Part shown: in pieces, positions 34,071 to 42,894 of the stretch
Layout: each line of letters begins with the position of its first letter
Numbering within the stretch: position 1 is the stretch's first letter
Origin: Pseudofrankia coriaricola
Lineage (GTDB): Bacteria > Actinomycetota > Actinomycetes > Frankiales > Frankiaceae
NCBI RefSeq assembly: GCF_001854805.1
Contig: NZ_MBLO01000263.1
Span: forward strand, 53,886-117,885
Length of the DNA stretch: 64,000 nt
Direction of reading: 5' to 3'
Notes under the pieces: model-generated
Seen by the model: only the letters and a program-made list of their open reading frames with translations
The model's database searches: none
What the model was told of the DNA's origin: nothing
Program-made: the position numbers and the translations under genes

Positions 34071-35540
34071 CTAGTGCAGTTCGCCGATGGCGATGTGCTT
34101 GACCTCCTGGAAGGCCCGGATGCCGTCGGGCCCGCGCTCGCGGCCGAGGCCGCTCTGCTTGTAGCCGCCGCTCGGCGCGTAGGCGCTGAAGAGGCTCGCG
34201 TTGACGTTGACCGCTCCGGTGCGCAGCCGGCGGGCCACCGCCGTCGCCGCCGCCAGGTCCCTGCCGTAGACCTGGCCGGACAGGCCGTAGGGACTGTCGT
34301 TGGCGATGCGCACCGCGTCGTCGAGGTCGCGGTAGCCGAGCACGCTCACCACCGGGCCGAAGATCTCCTCCCGCGCCGCGGGGTTGGCGTTGTCGGGCAG
34401 GTCGAGGACCGTCGGCTCGACGTAGTAACCACGGTCGAGCCCGGCCGGCCGGCCGCCGCCGAGGGCGATCTTGCCGCCGTGCCGCTCGGCCGCCGCGACG
34501 ATGGTGGCGCAGCGGGCGCGGGCGGCGTCGTTGATGAGGGGGCCCATCGTGGCCGCCGGGTCGGTCGGCGGGCCGACGACCAGGGCGGCGTACGTCTGGG
34601 AGACGGTGTCGACCACCTCGTCCTTGCGGTCCGCGGGGACGAGGATGCGGGTGGCGGCGACGCACGCCTGGCCCGCGGTCATCGCCACGACCGCCGTGGC
34701 GCCGGCGGCGACGCGGTCCACCGCGTCCGGCAGGTAGATCTGCGCCGACTTGCCGCCGAGCTCGAGCGCGACCCGCTTCACGGTCGGGGCGGCCTGGGCG
34801 AGGATGCGGCGGCCGACCGCGGTCGAGCCGGTGAACGACACCATGTCGACCGCGGGATGGGTGGTGAGCACTTCGGCGCCGGCGGAGCCGTCCTCGACGA
34901 CGACGCTGAGCACACCGGCCGGCAGGCCCACGGCGTCCGCGGCGGTGCCGAAGACCAGCGACGAGAGCGGCGTGAGCGGGCTCGGCCGCAGCACGACCGA
35001 GTTCCCGGCCATCAGCGCCGGGAACAGCTTCTGGAACGCCATGATGATCGCGCCGTTGTAGGGCGTGATCGCCGACACGACACCGATCGGCTCGTGGCGG
35101 CGCACGCTCGCCGTGAGCCTGGCGCGTACCAGCTCGTCGAGTGGGACCGGGCTGGCCTGCTCGTGCGCCATCGACAGGTACAGGTCGATGGTGGCGCGGG
35201 CGAGCGCGATCCCGGCCTGGTACTGCGCGTGCTCGGCGAAGGCGGTCGGCTGGCCCGCCTCGGCGATCATGGTGGCTACCAGTGGCGCGTGCCAGGTCTC
35301 GATCTGGTCGAGGAAGGCGCGCAGGACCGCGGCGCGCTCGGTGACCGGCGCGTCGGCCCAGACTCCCCGGTCGAAACTGTCTCGCGCCGCGAGGACCGCC
35401 CGCTCGACGTCGGCGGGCGACGCCGCCACGACGCTCGCCACGGTCGACTCGTCGGCCGGGTTCTCGATGTCGAACGTCGCGTCGCCGTCGGCCCAGCTGC
35501 CGGCGATGTACGAGCGGCGTTCGGCGAGGATCTTTGTCAC
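34071..35540 (-). CDS. Aldehyde dehydrogenase
   Basis: A 489-residue NAD(P)+-dependent aldehyde dehydrogenase. Catalytic Glu260 (ELGGKS) and Cys293 (GQACVAAT) are visible, as are the ITPYN nucleotide segment and EEIFGPVVSV near residue 400. Unlike the ALDH pseudogene at 5.5-6.0 kb it is complete. GTG at 35540 with GGAAGGAG upstream. The frame remains open to 36947, but that part overlaps the thiolase gene. It oxidises an aldehyde to an acid in the operon. Confidence 0.95.
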   Translation of the reverse strand: MTKILAERRSYIAGSWADGDATFDIENPADESTVASVVAASPADVERAVLAARDSFDRGVWADAPVTERAAVLRAFLDQIETWHAPLVATMIAEAGQPTAFAEHAQYQAGIALARATIDLYLSMAHEQASPVPLDELVRARLTASVRRHEPIGVVSAITPYNGAIIMAFQKLFPALMAGNSVVLRPSPLTPLSSLVFGTAADAVGLPAGVLSVVVEDGSAGAEVLTTHPAVDMVSFTGSTAVGRRILAQAAPTVKRVALELGGKSAQIYLPDAVDRVAAGATAVVAMTAGQACVAATRILVPADRKDEVVDTVSQTYAALVVGPPTDPAATMGPLINDAARARCATIVAAAERHGGKIALGGGRPAGLDRGYYVEPTVLDLPDNANPAAREEIFGPVVSVLGYRDLDDAVRIANDSPYGLSGQVYGRDLAAATAVARRLRTGAVNVNASLFSAYAPSGGYKQSGLGRERGPDGIRAFQEVKHIAIGELH

Positions 35541-35668
35541 GAGGCCCGCTCCTTCCTGTGTCAGGGGTGCGCCGACGCTGGTCGGCGCCACGCGAGTCGG
35601 GCCGGCTCGACCCGTTCGCGGGCGTGGACGCGGCCGCGAAACGCGCGGGTTGTTGAAGGTGACGGTTC

Positions 35669-36871
35669 TCAGGTCGGTTCGGCGGTGTAGACGACCGCGC
35701 CGCCGAAGTGGGGTGAGGACTGGCAGGCGACGCCGACCGTCGCGCGCGCACGCTGGCGCGGTCCGGCCCGGCCGGACAGCTGCAGGTAGCACTCGAGCAT
35801 CTGGGGAACGCCGTGCATGCGACCGTTGCCGAGGGCGCCGCCGCCGGAGAGCACCGGCAGGCCGCCCGGCAGGTCGCTGTCGATCCGGCCGTCTTGGACG
35901 AAGCGGTGCGCCTCGCCGATGGGGCACAGCCCCAGCGCCTCGAGCCAGAAGTAGACGAACGGCGAGAAGCCGTCGTAGAGCTGCGGCAGGTCCACCTCGC
36001 CCGGTCGGACCCCGGCCGCCTCCCACAGCCGGCCGACCAGCCCCGTGCCGGCCGCCATGATGTCGTCGAGCGGCCAGTGCAGCGGCAACCTGTGGCGGGG
36101 CGGGGCGGCGGAGGCGCACCCGGCGATGTGAACCGGCCGGTGTGGCAGGTCCCGGGCCCGTTCGGCGGACGTCAGGACGAACGCCGCAACCCCGTCGACC
36201 GGGAGGTCGCAGTCGTACCTGCAGACCGGATCGCTGATCATCGGAGCGGACAGGTAGTCGTCTGGGCTGAGCGGTTTCCCGTACCAGTAGGACCACGGGA
36301 TCCGCGCGCCGTTCTTGCGCGCCTCGGCCACCACCGTCGCCATCGCTTCCCGGCGGGCGCCATGGCGCTGGAGGTACTCGTTGTACGGGAGCGCGATCAT
36401 CGGCAACGGCCCGAAGTACCCCTGCGGCGCGGTCCACTGCTGGGCGCCCCCGGCGGTCCGCATCGGGTTGCCGTGATAGCGGCCCGGCGGGTTGTGCAGG
36501 GCCCGGTGAAGCAGCACGTGGTCGGCGGCGCCGCTGACGATGGCGCCGACGGCGAGCGCCACGGCTCCGGGCAGCTGCCCGATGCCCTGGAACCCAGCCG
36601 CGTACCTGGCCGCGGCGCCGAGGTGGTCGGCTAGCCACTGTGCCGTGACCGTGCTGACCCCGTCCTCGACGGTGTGCGCCCCGGCTGTCGGGAACAGCGG
36701 GGCGGTGACGAACCCGTCGATGTCGCTGGGCTTCAGTCCCGCGTCCTCGATGGCCGCCCGTGCGGTGTCGACGGCGACGGCGCCCAGCGCCCGCGGCGCG
36801 TGCCGCCACACCTGGCTGTGCCCGTGGCCGACGATCGCGACCCGGCCGCGCGCGCCGGACCCGGGGCTCAT
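35669..36871 (-). CDS. Thiolase-like protein (SCP-x/lipid-transfer type)
   Basis: A 400-residue thiolase-fold protein of the non-canonical SCP-x-like class: RVAIVGHGHSQVW, LPVDGVAAFVLTS and VLSGGGALGNGRMHGV (corresponding to the GHP region of thiolases, here with His in MHG). I do not see the N-terminal nucleophilic Cys of classical thiolases. ATG overlaps the stop of the DUF35 gene (ATGA). In steroid and acyl-CoA catabolism such proteins pair with a DUF35 protein to form aldolases or thiolases, which fits the arrangement here. Confidence 0.85.
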   Translation of the reverse strand: MSPGSGARGRVAIVGHGHSQVWRHAPRALGAVAVDTARAAIEDAGLKPSDIDGFVTAPLFPTAGAHTVEDGVSTVTAQWLADHLGAAARYAAGFQGIGQLPGAVALAVGAIVSGAADHVLLHRALHNPPGRYHGNPMRTAGGAQQWTAPQGYFGPLPMIALPYNEYLQRHGARREAMATVVAEARKNGARIPWSYWYGKPLSPDDYLSAPMISDPVCRYDCDLPVDGVAAFVLTSAERARDLPHRPVHIAGCASAAPPRHRLPLHWPLDDIMAAGTGLVGRLWEAAGVRPGEVDLPQLYDGFSPFVYFWLEALGLCPIGEAHRFVQDGRIDSDLPGGLPVLSGGGALGNGRMHGVPQMLECYLQLSGRAGPRQRARATVGVACQSSPHFGGAVVYTAEPT

Positions 36872-37383
36872 GGTGTCCCCGCGAGCCGGAAGGCCGGGAC
36901 GGCCACGCCGGGCGCAACGTCCTCGAACGCCACCGCGACCGGGGCACCGAGCCGCGGCCCGGCGGCGGCCCCGTCGAGGAGACGGCCGATCATGCGCAGT
37001 TCGGGCTGCTCGACGAGCTCGACGTCGACGAGATAGAACGGCACGTCGGCGGCGAACCCCGCCAGGTTCGACTGCCGGACGACCGTCCAGGAGCGGACCA
37101 CCCCCCGCCCGCTGACCTCCTCGAAGGCGAAACCGGGGTCGGAGCTTCCGCAGGCCGGGCAGACCTGGTCGGGCGGGACCGCGAAGGCGCGACAGCGCGC
37201 GCACCGGGCTGTGGTCAGAACATGTCTGGCCGCGGCGTCCCAGTAGGCGGCCGACACCGCGTCCGGGACCGGAAGCGGCCGGCCCTCCACCGGCGGGACC
37301 GCCCCGGACGCAGCCGGACGCGGTTCGGCGGCGTGCCGTTCGGCCGGCTTCGGTTCGGCCGGGCGAGGTCGCGGCGCCGTCAC
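36868..37383 (-). CDS. DUF35/OB-fold zinc-ribbon acyl-CoA-associated protein
   Basis: A 171-residue protein: a Pro/Ala-rich 35-residue N-terminal tail (PRPRPAEPKPAERHAA), a rubredoxin-like zinc ribbon with Cys61, Cys64, Cys75 and Cys78, and a C-terminal OB fold (VVRSWTVVRQSN ... VDVELVEQPELRMIGRL). DUF35 proteins act as acyl-CoA-binding partners of thiolase-like proteins. GTG overlaps the stop of the CaiB-like gene (GTGA) and its own stop overlaps the thiolase start, so the three are tightly coupled. Confidence 0.92.
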   Translation of the reverse strand: MTAPRPRPAEPKPAERHAAEPRPAASGAVPPVEGRPLPVPDAVSAAYWDAAARHVLTTARCARCRAFAVPPDQVCPACGSSDPGFAFEEVSGRGVVRSWTVVRQSNLAGFAADVPFYLVDVELVEQPELRMIGRLLDGAAAGPRLGAPVAVAFEDVAPGVAVPAFRLAGTP

Positions 37384-38591
37384 GGGATCGCTCCGGCGTC
37401 CTTGAGCTCGGTGATCTGCTCCCAGGTGTAGCCGAGGTCGAGCAGGATCGCCTCGGTGTGTTCGCCGTGCTCCGGGGCGCGCCGCAGCGCGGGGGGCCGG
37501 CCGTCGAGCTGCACCGGCACGTTCGGCAGCCGGTAGGCAGGACCGCCGTCCGGGTCCACCTCACCCAGGTAGTCGTTGGCGAGCACCTGCGGGTCGGCGA
37601 GCAGCTCCTCGACGGCCTGCACGGGAGCCCACGGCGCGTCGATCCGGCCGAGAAGGTCCTGCCACTCGACGAAGGACCGCTTCGCGAACTCGGCCTCCAG
37701 CTCGTCGACGCAGGCGTCCCGGTTCTCGGCCCGGGCGCGCAGGTCCGCGAAGCGCGGGTCGGTGGCCAGGTCCTCGCGGCCGACCAAGCGGCAGAAGCCG
37801 TCCCAGTAGCGGTCGGCCTCCAGGAAGACGAGCTGGATGTGCCGCCCGTCGCTCGTCCGGTACGCCCCGACCAGGGGGTTGACGTACCCCCCGCTCCCGG
37901 TCGCGGCGCGCGGTCGTCCGCCGGTCAGAGCCGCGAGCACGTCGGAGGACAGCGTCCACATCGCGGTGGCCAGCAGCGAGACGTCCACCACGCCGCCCTC
38001 ACCGGTCCGCTCACGGCGCAGCAGCGCCGTGGCGATGCCGAAGGCCAGCGCCATCGCGCCGTTGCGGTCGCCCATCGCGCCGCGCTGACCGATCGGCGCA
38101 TCCCGGTCCGGCGGCGTTAGCACGTGCGCCATCCCGCCCTGCGCCCAGAAGGCGGACGAGTCGTACCCGGGCCGGTCAGCGCCCGGGCCGCGCACGCCGA
38201 AGCCATGGCCCCGGGCGTAGACCAGCCGGGGGAAGCGCCCGGTCAGGTCGTCGGCACCGAGGCCGAGACGGTCCAGGGCGCCGGGCCGGAAGTTGGTCAG
38301 GAAGACGTCGGCCGTCGCCAGCAGCCGGTCGAGCGCGGCGCGGCCGGCGTCGGTGCGCAGGTCCAGCGCGACCGAACGCTTGCCGCGGTTCGCCAGCGCG
38401 ACCGAGAGGTTCACCCCGCCGCTGTCGGTGCCGATGCCCTGGGTGGCGAGCGCGCGGTACGGGTCACCTTCGGGCCGCTCGACCCGGATCACGTCGGCCC
38501 CCCAGTCCGCCAGCAACGCGCCGGCGACGGGTACGAACACCCACTGGGCGAGCTCGACGACGCGTAAGCCGTCGAAGGCACCCTTCCCCAC
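37380..38591 (-). CDS. CaiB/BaiF family (class III) CoA-transferase
   Basis: A 403-residue CoA-transferase that moves CoA between organic acids. Typical markers are LRVVELAQWVFVPVAGALLADWGADVIRVE, LTNFRPGALDRLGLG, LVYARGHGFG and the MGDRNGAMALAFG segment with the catalytic Asp. The GTG at 38591 is chosen for GAGGAGG seven bases upstream; an ATG at 38657 would add 22 doubtful residues. First gene of the long minus-strand operon; divergent from the solute-binding protein gene at 38943. Confidence 0.93.
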   Translation of the reverse strand: MGKGAFDGLRVVELAQWVFVPVAGALLADWGADVIRVERPEGDPYRALATQGIGTDSGGVNLSVALANRGKRSVALDLRTDAGRAALDRLLATADVFLTNFRPGALDRLGLGADDLTGRFPRLVYARGHGFGVRGPGADRPGYDSSAFWAQGGMAHVLTPPDRDAPIGQRGAMGDRNGAMALAFGIATALLRRERTGEGGVVDVSLLATAMWTLSSDVLAALTGGRPRAATGSGGYVNPLVGAYRTSDGRHIQLVFLEADRYWDGFCRLVGREDLATDPRFADLRARAENRDACVDELEAEFAKRSFVEWQDLLGRIDAPWAPVQAVEELLADPQVLANDYLGEVDPDGGPAYRLPNVPVQLDGRPPALRRAPEHGEHTEAILLDLGYTWEQITELKDAGAIP

Positions 38592-38942
38592 GAGCCACCT
38601 CCTCTTCTTGATCGAGACGAGCACGCCCGGCTCGTTGGGCTGGGGCCGGCTGGCCATGCCGGTCAGATGGGGGCGCCGCCCAGCGACCGCCCGACTGCCG
38701 GTGACCGCCGACTGTAGGTCGCCCAGTTCGGTTTGGGAAGTCCTCGTATCGCGTTATGCGGAACGTTGACTTCTCTCGAGGGTGTTGCGATCCTCCTCAC
38801 AGCCACCAGCCAGCCAACGCCCCAGGTCCCGGCGCCGCGAGCCACGGCGACGGCGACCGTCGTGGCCGACCACGGCTTCCGATCACTGCTGCCTCTCCGG
38901 TCTCGACGTCCGGGACGAACTAGCGAAACGAGGTACTCGCCC
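38592..38942. other. Divergent promoter region of CaiB operon and solute-binding protein
   Basis: No gene supported. The region must carry both promoters. TTGACT (38768-38773) is a weak -35-like hexamer but no convincing -10 was found. No strong palindrome. Confidence 0.45.
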
Positions 38943-40241
38943 ATGCGGCACAACGGCCCACACCAAGGCGCACCACGGCGCAGACAGGTGGCAACGCGCA
39001 CGACCGCGGTCCGCTTAACCGCTCTGGCTGGCGGGCTGGCGGCGAGCCTGCTGCTCGTCTCGGCCTGCGGCGGCGGTTCCGACGCGCCCGGCGACGGGGG
39101 GACGAACGCCAGCGCCACACCCGCGACCAACGCGCTGGGACCCGTGGCGAAGGCGACCGGCGCTTCGGTGAAGATCGGCCTCATCTCCGACGGGAAGTCG
39201 GCCATCGCCGACCAGTCCGTCGAGATCCAGGTGGCCAAGGCCACCGCGAGCTACCTCAACGAGCACCGCTCCGGCATCGGCGGCCGGCCGATCGAGATGG
39301 TGACCTGCGAATCGCAGGCCGACCCGTCGAAGACCGCCGACTGCGCCAACCAGATGATCGAGCAGAACGCCGTCGCCGTGGTCGTCGGCGGCGTCGCCGC
39401 GCAGGAGGCCGCCTGGACGCCGCTGCACGACGCGGGCGTGCCCGTGGTGCTCTACCTGGCCAGCGCTCCCGCCATAGTCCAGGACACCAAGAGCACCTTC
39501 ACGCTCTCCGACCCGACCTTCGAGGACATCGGGCTCCCGATCACCATCGCGAAGAAGGCGGGCGTCAAGAAGGTCACCGCGGTGGTGATCGACGTGCCGG
39601 CCGCCAAGGGTGTGCTGGCATCCGCCGCCCCGGCCTTCGACCAGGCGGGCCTCGACTTCGAGATGGTCGCCATCGCCCCGGGAACCGCCGACATGACGCC
39701 GCAGATGCAGAAGATCGCGGCCGACGGCGGCGCGGTGTTCATCCTGGGTAACGACTCGTTCTGCATCAGCGCCCTCAAGGGCCTGCAGGCCGTCGGGTTC
39801 ACCGGTCCCATCTCGGCCATCGCGCAGTGCATCACCGACGCGACCCGCACCGCCATTCCCGGCGGCCAGCTCAAGGGCATCAGCCTCGCCGCGGCGGCGC
39901 CGCTCGGCACGGACAACCCGTCGACCCAGCTCTTCAACGCTGTCGCCACGACCTACGGCCAGGGCATCGACACGAGCAAGATCGCCGGGATCAACACCTT
40001 CATGGCGGTCGCCGGTCTGCAGACGGCTGTGGCGGATCTCAAGGGTGACATCACGCCGCAGACGGTCGCCGCAACGATCAGGACGATGCCCCAGAAGGAA
40101 CTGCCCGGCTCCGGCGGACGGCGGTTCCAGTGCGGCGGCAAGGCGGTTCCGGCCCTCCCGGCCGCGTGTGTCCGCGGCGGGCTGATCACCACGCTCGACG
40201 ACAAGGGACGGCCGACGACATACGAGGTCGCCGGAGTCTAG
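38943..40241 (+). CDS. ABC transporter substrate-binding lipoprotein (branched-chain amino acid type)
   Basis: A 432-residue periplasmic-binding-protein type 1 lipoprotein. The signal peptide ends in the lipobox LVSAC (after VRLTALAGGLAASLL), so the mature protein is anchored to the outer face of the membrane. VKIGLISDGKSA and LNEHRSGIGGRPIEMVTCES mark the Peripla_BP_6 fold. ATG 38943 with GAGG upstream is preferred over a long upstream frame to 38733. No permease or ATPase is nearby, so it may feed an ABC system elsewhere. Confidence 0.88.
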   Translation: MRHNGPHQGAPRRRQVATRTTAVRLTALAGGLAASLLLVSACGGGSDAPGDGGTNASATPATNALGPVAKATGASVKIGLISDGKSAIADQSVEIQVAKATASYLNEHRSGIGGRPIEMVTCESQADPSKTADCANQMIEQNAVAVVVGGVAAQEAAWTPLHDAGVPVVLYLASAPAIVQDTKSTFTLSDPTFEDIGLPITIAKKAGVKKVTAVVIDVPAAKGVLASAAPAFDQAGLDFEMVAIAPGTADMTPQMQKIAADGGAVFILGNDSFCISALKGLQAVGFTGPISAIAQCITDATRTAIPGGQLKGISLAAAAPLGTDNPSTQLFNAVATTYGQGIDTSKIAGINTFMAVAGLQTAVADLKGDITPQTVAATIRTMPQKELPGSGGRRFQCGGKAVPALPAACVRGGLITTLDDKGRPTTYEVAGV

Positions 40242-40433
40242 GCCAGGGACGGCCAGGCCCGGCCACCGGTCCGCGCTCGGCGGACCGGTGGCCTCCGGTC
40301 GTGTCCGCGGCGGCGCGCTCCGGGCTCTCGGGGCGCGCCGCCGCGTCATCGTGAAGCCGAGAGCTATCGCGGAGCTGACCGCGCATCCCGAACAGCCCAA
40401 GGGAGCCTGCTTCTGGATCTGTCGGCAGTCACC

Positions 40434-40469
40434 ATTCCCGTCCGAATTCCCGTCCGAATTCCCGTCCGA
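40434..40469. repeat. Three perfect 12-bp tandem repeats
   Basis: ATTCCCGTCCGA is present at 40434-40445, 40446-40457 and 40458-40469, 14 bp before the AGGAGG site of the phosphotransferase gene. The purpose is unclear; such units vary in copy number by slippage. Confidence 0.9.
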
Positions 40470-40495
40470 CCGTGCCTGACCTAGGAGGACGCATC

Positions 40496-41560
40496 GTGCC
40501 CGAGTCCACCGACCGTAGGGTCGCGTTACCCGAGAACCTCGCCGACGTGCTGTCGCCTCGCTGGCTGAGCGAGGCACTGGGAACCCGTTTCCCCGGGATC
40601 GAGGTCACCGCGGTCACACCGGGCCCGGTGGTCAGCCGTGTCTCGACCAACGCCCGGTTCCACATCGAGTGCGCCGGAGGGGTTCCGTCCGGGCTGTCTC
40701 CGCATCTGTGCGCCAAGGGCTATTTCGGCGAGGTCAACCGGCCCGCCAGCGCCGCGGGTATACCCGAGACCAGCTTCTACCGGGACCTGGCCGGCCGTGC
40801 CGGCGTCCGCACCCTGCGTAGCGTCTTCGCGGACGTCGACGCTCAGACAGGCAGGAACATCCTCATCACCGAGGACGTGGTCACCGACGGCGCGATCTTC
40901 CTCGACGGGCTGAGCCAGTTCACCCCGGACCAGGCAGCCGCGAGCCTGGAGCAGCTGGCCACCCTGCATGCCAGCACCTGGGCGGATCCGGCCCTCGCCG
41001 ATGTCGGCTGGCTGCGCAACCGCATGGAGTTGTACCTGCGGCTACGCGGCCTTACCGAGATCGCCGCGAACTTCGCCTGCTGGATCGGAGCCGGCGTCCC
41101 CGACGAGGCCCGCGACGCCGAGCGCCTCGTGTCGTGCTACCGAACCCTGGCGGACGAGGTCACCGGCGCCTCGCCCTGGACCGTGATCCACGGCGACCCG
41201 CACATCGGGAACCTCTACCTCGACGGCCGTGGGCGGCCCGCGTTCATGGACTGGCAGCTGGTGCAGCGCGGGCCCTGGTACCTCGACGTCGGCTATCACA
41301 TTGCTTCCGTGCTGAGCGTCGCGGACCGCAGAAGCCACGAACGCGACCTTCTCGCGCACTACCTCGACCGCCTGCGGGCGGCCGGGATTGAGGCGCCCGC
41401 CTGGGACGAGGCGTGGAACCTCCTTGGCCGCGGCGTCCTGCACGGCTTCTACCTCTGGGGCGTCACGGTCAAGGTCGACCCGCCCATCACCGCCTCGCTC
41501 CTGGAACGGCTCGGAACGGCCGCCGCGGACCACGACGTCTTCGCCGCGGTCGCCGGGTAG
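40496..41560 (+). CDS. Phosphotransferase family protein (APH / choline kinase fold)
   Basis: A 354-residue aminoglycoside phosphotransferase-fold protein. HGDPHIGNLYL is the Brenner-type HGD loop with the catalytic Asp, and FMDWQLVQRGPWYLDVGY holds the metal-binding Asp. GTG 40496 with AGGAGG seven bases upstream is preferred over an upstream start. Many actinobacterial catabolic clusters carry such genes, with uncharacterised substrates (small-molecule kinase). It follows the solute-binding protein gene on the same strand after 254 bp. Confidence 0.88.
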   Translation: MPESTDRRVALPENLADVLSPRWLSEALGTRFPGIEVTAVTPGPVVSRVSTNARFHIECAGGVPSGLSPHLCAKGYFGEVNRPASAAGIPETSFYRDLAGRAGVRTLRSVFADVDAQTGRNILITEDVVTDGAIFLDGLSQFTPDQAAASLEQLATLHASTWADPALADVGWLRNRMELYLRLRGLTEIAANFACWIGAGVPDEARDAERLVSCYRTLADEVTGASPWTVIHGDPHIGNLYLDGRGRPAFMDWQLVQRGPWYLDVGYHIASVLSVADRRSHERDLLAHYLDRLRAAGIEAPAWDEAWNLLGRGVLHGFYLWGVTVKVDPPITASLLERLGTAAADHDVFAAVAG

Positions 41561-41783
41561 GGCGACGTCGCGCGCAGGTAGATGTCGGGCGGGCAGCGCA
41601 GGTAGTAGGTGGCGGCGCGGCCCAGGCGGGTGGTCGCCGAGTCGGTGCACTGATCGCGGCTGCCCGCCGTCGGTCCAGGTACCGCGTCTGCGGTAGGCGG
41701 AAGTGTCCACATACGGATGACGACGGGAGGGGCCATCCCAGGGAGCGTGGTAGGTACCCAAGCTCATTCTGGAGGCACCTTCC
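41561..41783. other. Spacer before the LmeA-like gene
   Basis: No supported gene or signal apart from GGAGGC just before the next start. Confidence 0.35.
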
Positions 41784-42719
41784 GTGGCTACCGTCCCGCG
41801 TCCAGTCGGCCATCCGCCGCCGCCCGTCCGATCGCCGCGGTCCCGCGAGGCGGGCGATCACGAGGCGTGGCGGCAGCAAGATCCGAACTGGGTGGAGACG
41901 CCGGGGACAGGCCCATCGCCGCTGAACGTGGAGGAACCGGCTGGCGCGCAGGCAGCCGCCGTCGAGCCCGGCCGCCGCCGCAGGTGGCGCCGGATACTGG
42001 CGGCCTCGCTCGTCCTTCTGGTCATCGTGCTCGGGGCGATGGACCGGCTGGCGGCTCACCTCGCGGCGTCCCAGATGGTCAGCCAGATTCAGAAGAGCCA
42101 GCAGCTGCCGAACAAGCCGGCGGCCTCGGTCGGTGGATACCCGTTCCTGACCCAGGTGGTCATGGGCGACTACAAGGACATCGGCCTTCGCATTCGCCGG
42201 GTCGCCGTGTCCGACGTGTGCGTCGACGACATCAATGTGCATGTCAAAGGGGTGCACCTCCCGCTGAGCAAGCTGATCGGCAATGACGTGAAAACGCTGC
42301 CGGTCGATCAGGTGGTCGGTTCGGTGCGGCTCACCTACGCGGATCTCAACGCCTACCTCGCCAACCAGCCCGGAGACGTCCGGCTGAACGCGGCCAGCGA
42401 CGGGATGCGGATCTCGGCACCGGTGGACGTGCCGCTCGTCGGGCAGGTCAAGGTGTTCGGCGACGTGCGGGCCACCGTCGAGAACAACCAGCTCACCCTC
42501 GCGCCCACCGCGCTCGGCGTCGACGGACTGGGTGCCGTGCGAATCCCCACGAGCACCGTGCGGGCCCTCACCGTGGCCATACCGCTTTCCAGCCTGCCGT
42601 TGGACCTGGAAGTGACGTCGGCCGCGGTGACGCCGTCCGGCATCGAGGTCACCGCGGAGGCCGACGACCTCAGCCTGGACACGACGCAGACCCCGACGAC
42701 CCGGCTCCGGGGCTGTTGA
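41784..42719 (+). CDS. LmeA-like DUF2993 lipoprotein/secreted protein
   Basis: A 311-residue DUF2993 protein. A disordered Pro-rich N-terminus of about 60 residues precedes one membrane helix (RRILAASLVLLVIVLGAM, about 66-83). The exported C-terminal part contains the family core GYPFLTQVVMGDYKDIGLRIRRVAVSD and ISAPVDVPLVGQVKVFGDVRA. Mycobacterial LmeA is a cell-envelope protein needed in lipomannan maturation, which guides the call; the exact role here is inference. GTG start with GGAGG upstream. Confidence 0.85.
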   Translation: MATVPRPVGHPPPPVRSPRSREAGDHEAWRQQDPNWVETPGTGPSPLNVEEPAGAQAAAVEPGRRRRWRRILAASLVLLVIVLGAMDRLAAHLAASQMVSQIQKSQQLPNKPAASVGGYPFLTQVVMGDYKDIGLRIRRVAVSDVCVDDINVHVKGVHLPLSKLIGNDVKTLPVDQVVGSVRLTYADLNAYLANQPGDVRLNAASDGMRISAPVDVPLVGQVKVFGDVRATVENNQLTLAPTALGVDGLGAVRIPTSTVRALTVAIPLSSLPLDLEVTSAAVTPSGIEVTAEADDLSLDTTQTPTTRLRGC

Positions 42720-42840
42720 GCGCCGGCCACGCGGCGGCGCGGTCGGGTGAGCCGCGACCGCCAGGCTGAGACCGGCGAGCCGACGGACCACCGAGCCGAC
42801 AGGCCAGCGAGCAGATATCCACCTGGAGGTGAGCCACAAG

Positions 42841-42894
42841 ATGACCATGGAAAACCGCGCGGCCAGGGGCGGGCAGGCGTGGACGGCCCGGTGA
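42841..42894 (+). CDS. Possible leader peptide before the Ser/Thr kinase
   Basis: ATG at 42841, GGAGG 12 bases upstream, 17 codons (MTMENRAARGGQAWTAR). Its TGA overlaps a candidate GTG start of the kinase as GTGA (42891-42894). Could set translational coupling; coding status unproven. Confidence 0.35.
   Translation: MTMENRAARGGQAWTAR

Noticed and set aside
33897..35690. Long plus-strand open frame (597 codons) opposite the ALDH and amidohydrolase genes
   Set aside because: It is the antisense shadow of well-supported enzymes; composition is Arg/Gly/Val-rich with no domain.
34071..36947. Long continuous frame joining ALDH with an N-terminal extension to 36947
   Set aside because: The upstream half overlaps the thiolase and is Arg-rich; ALDH starts at GTG 35540 with a good ribosome-binding site.
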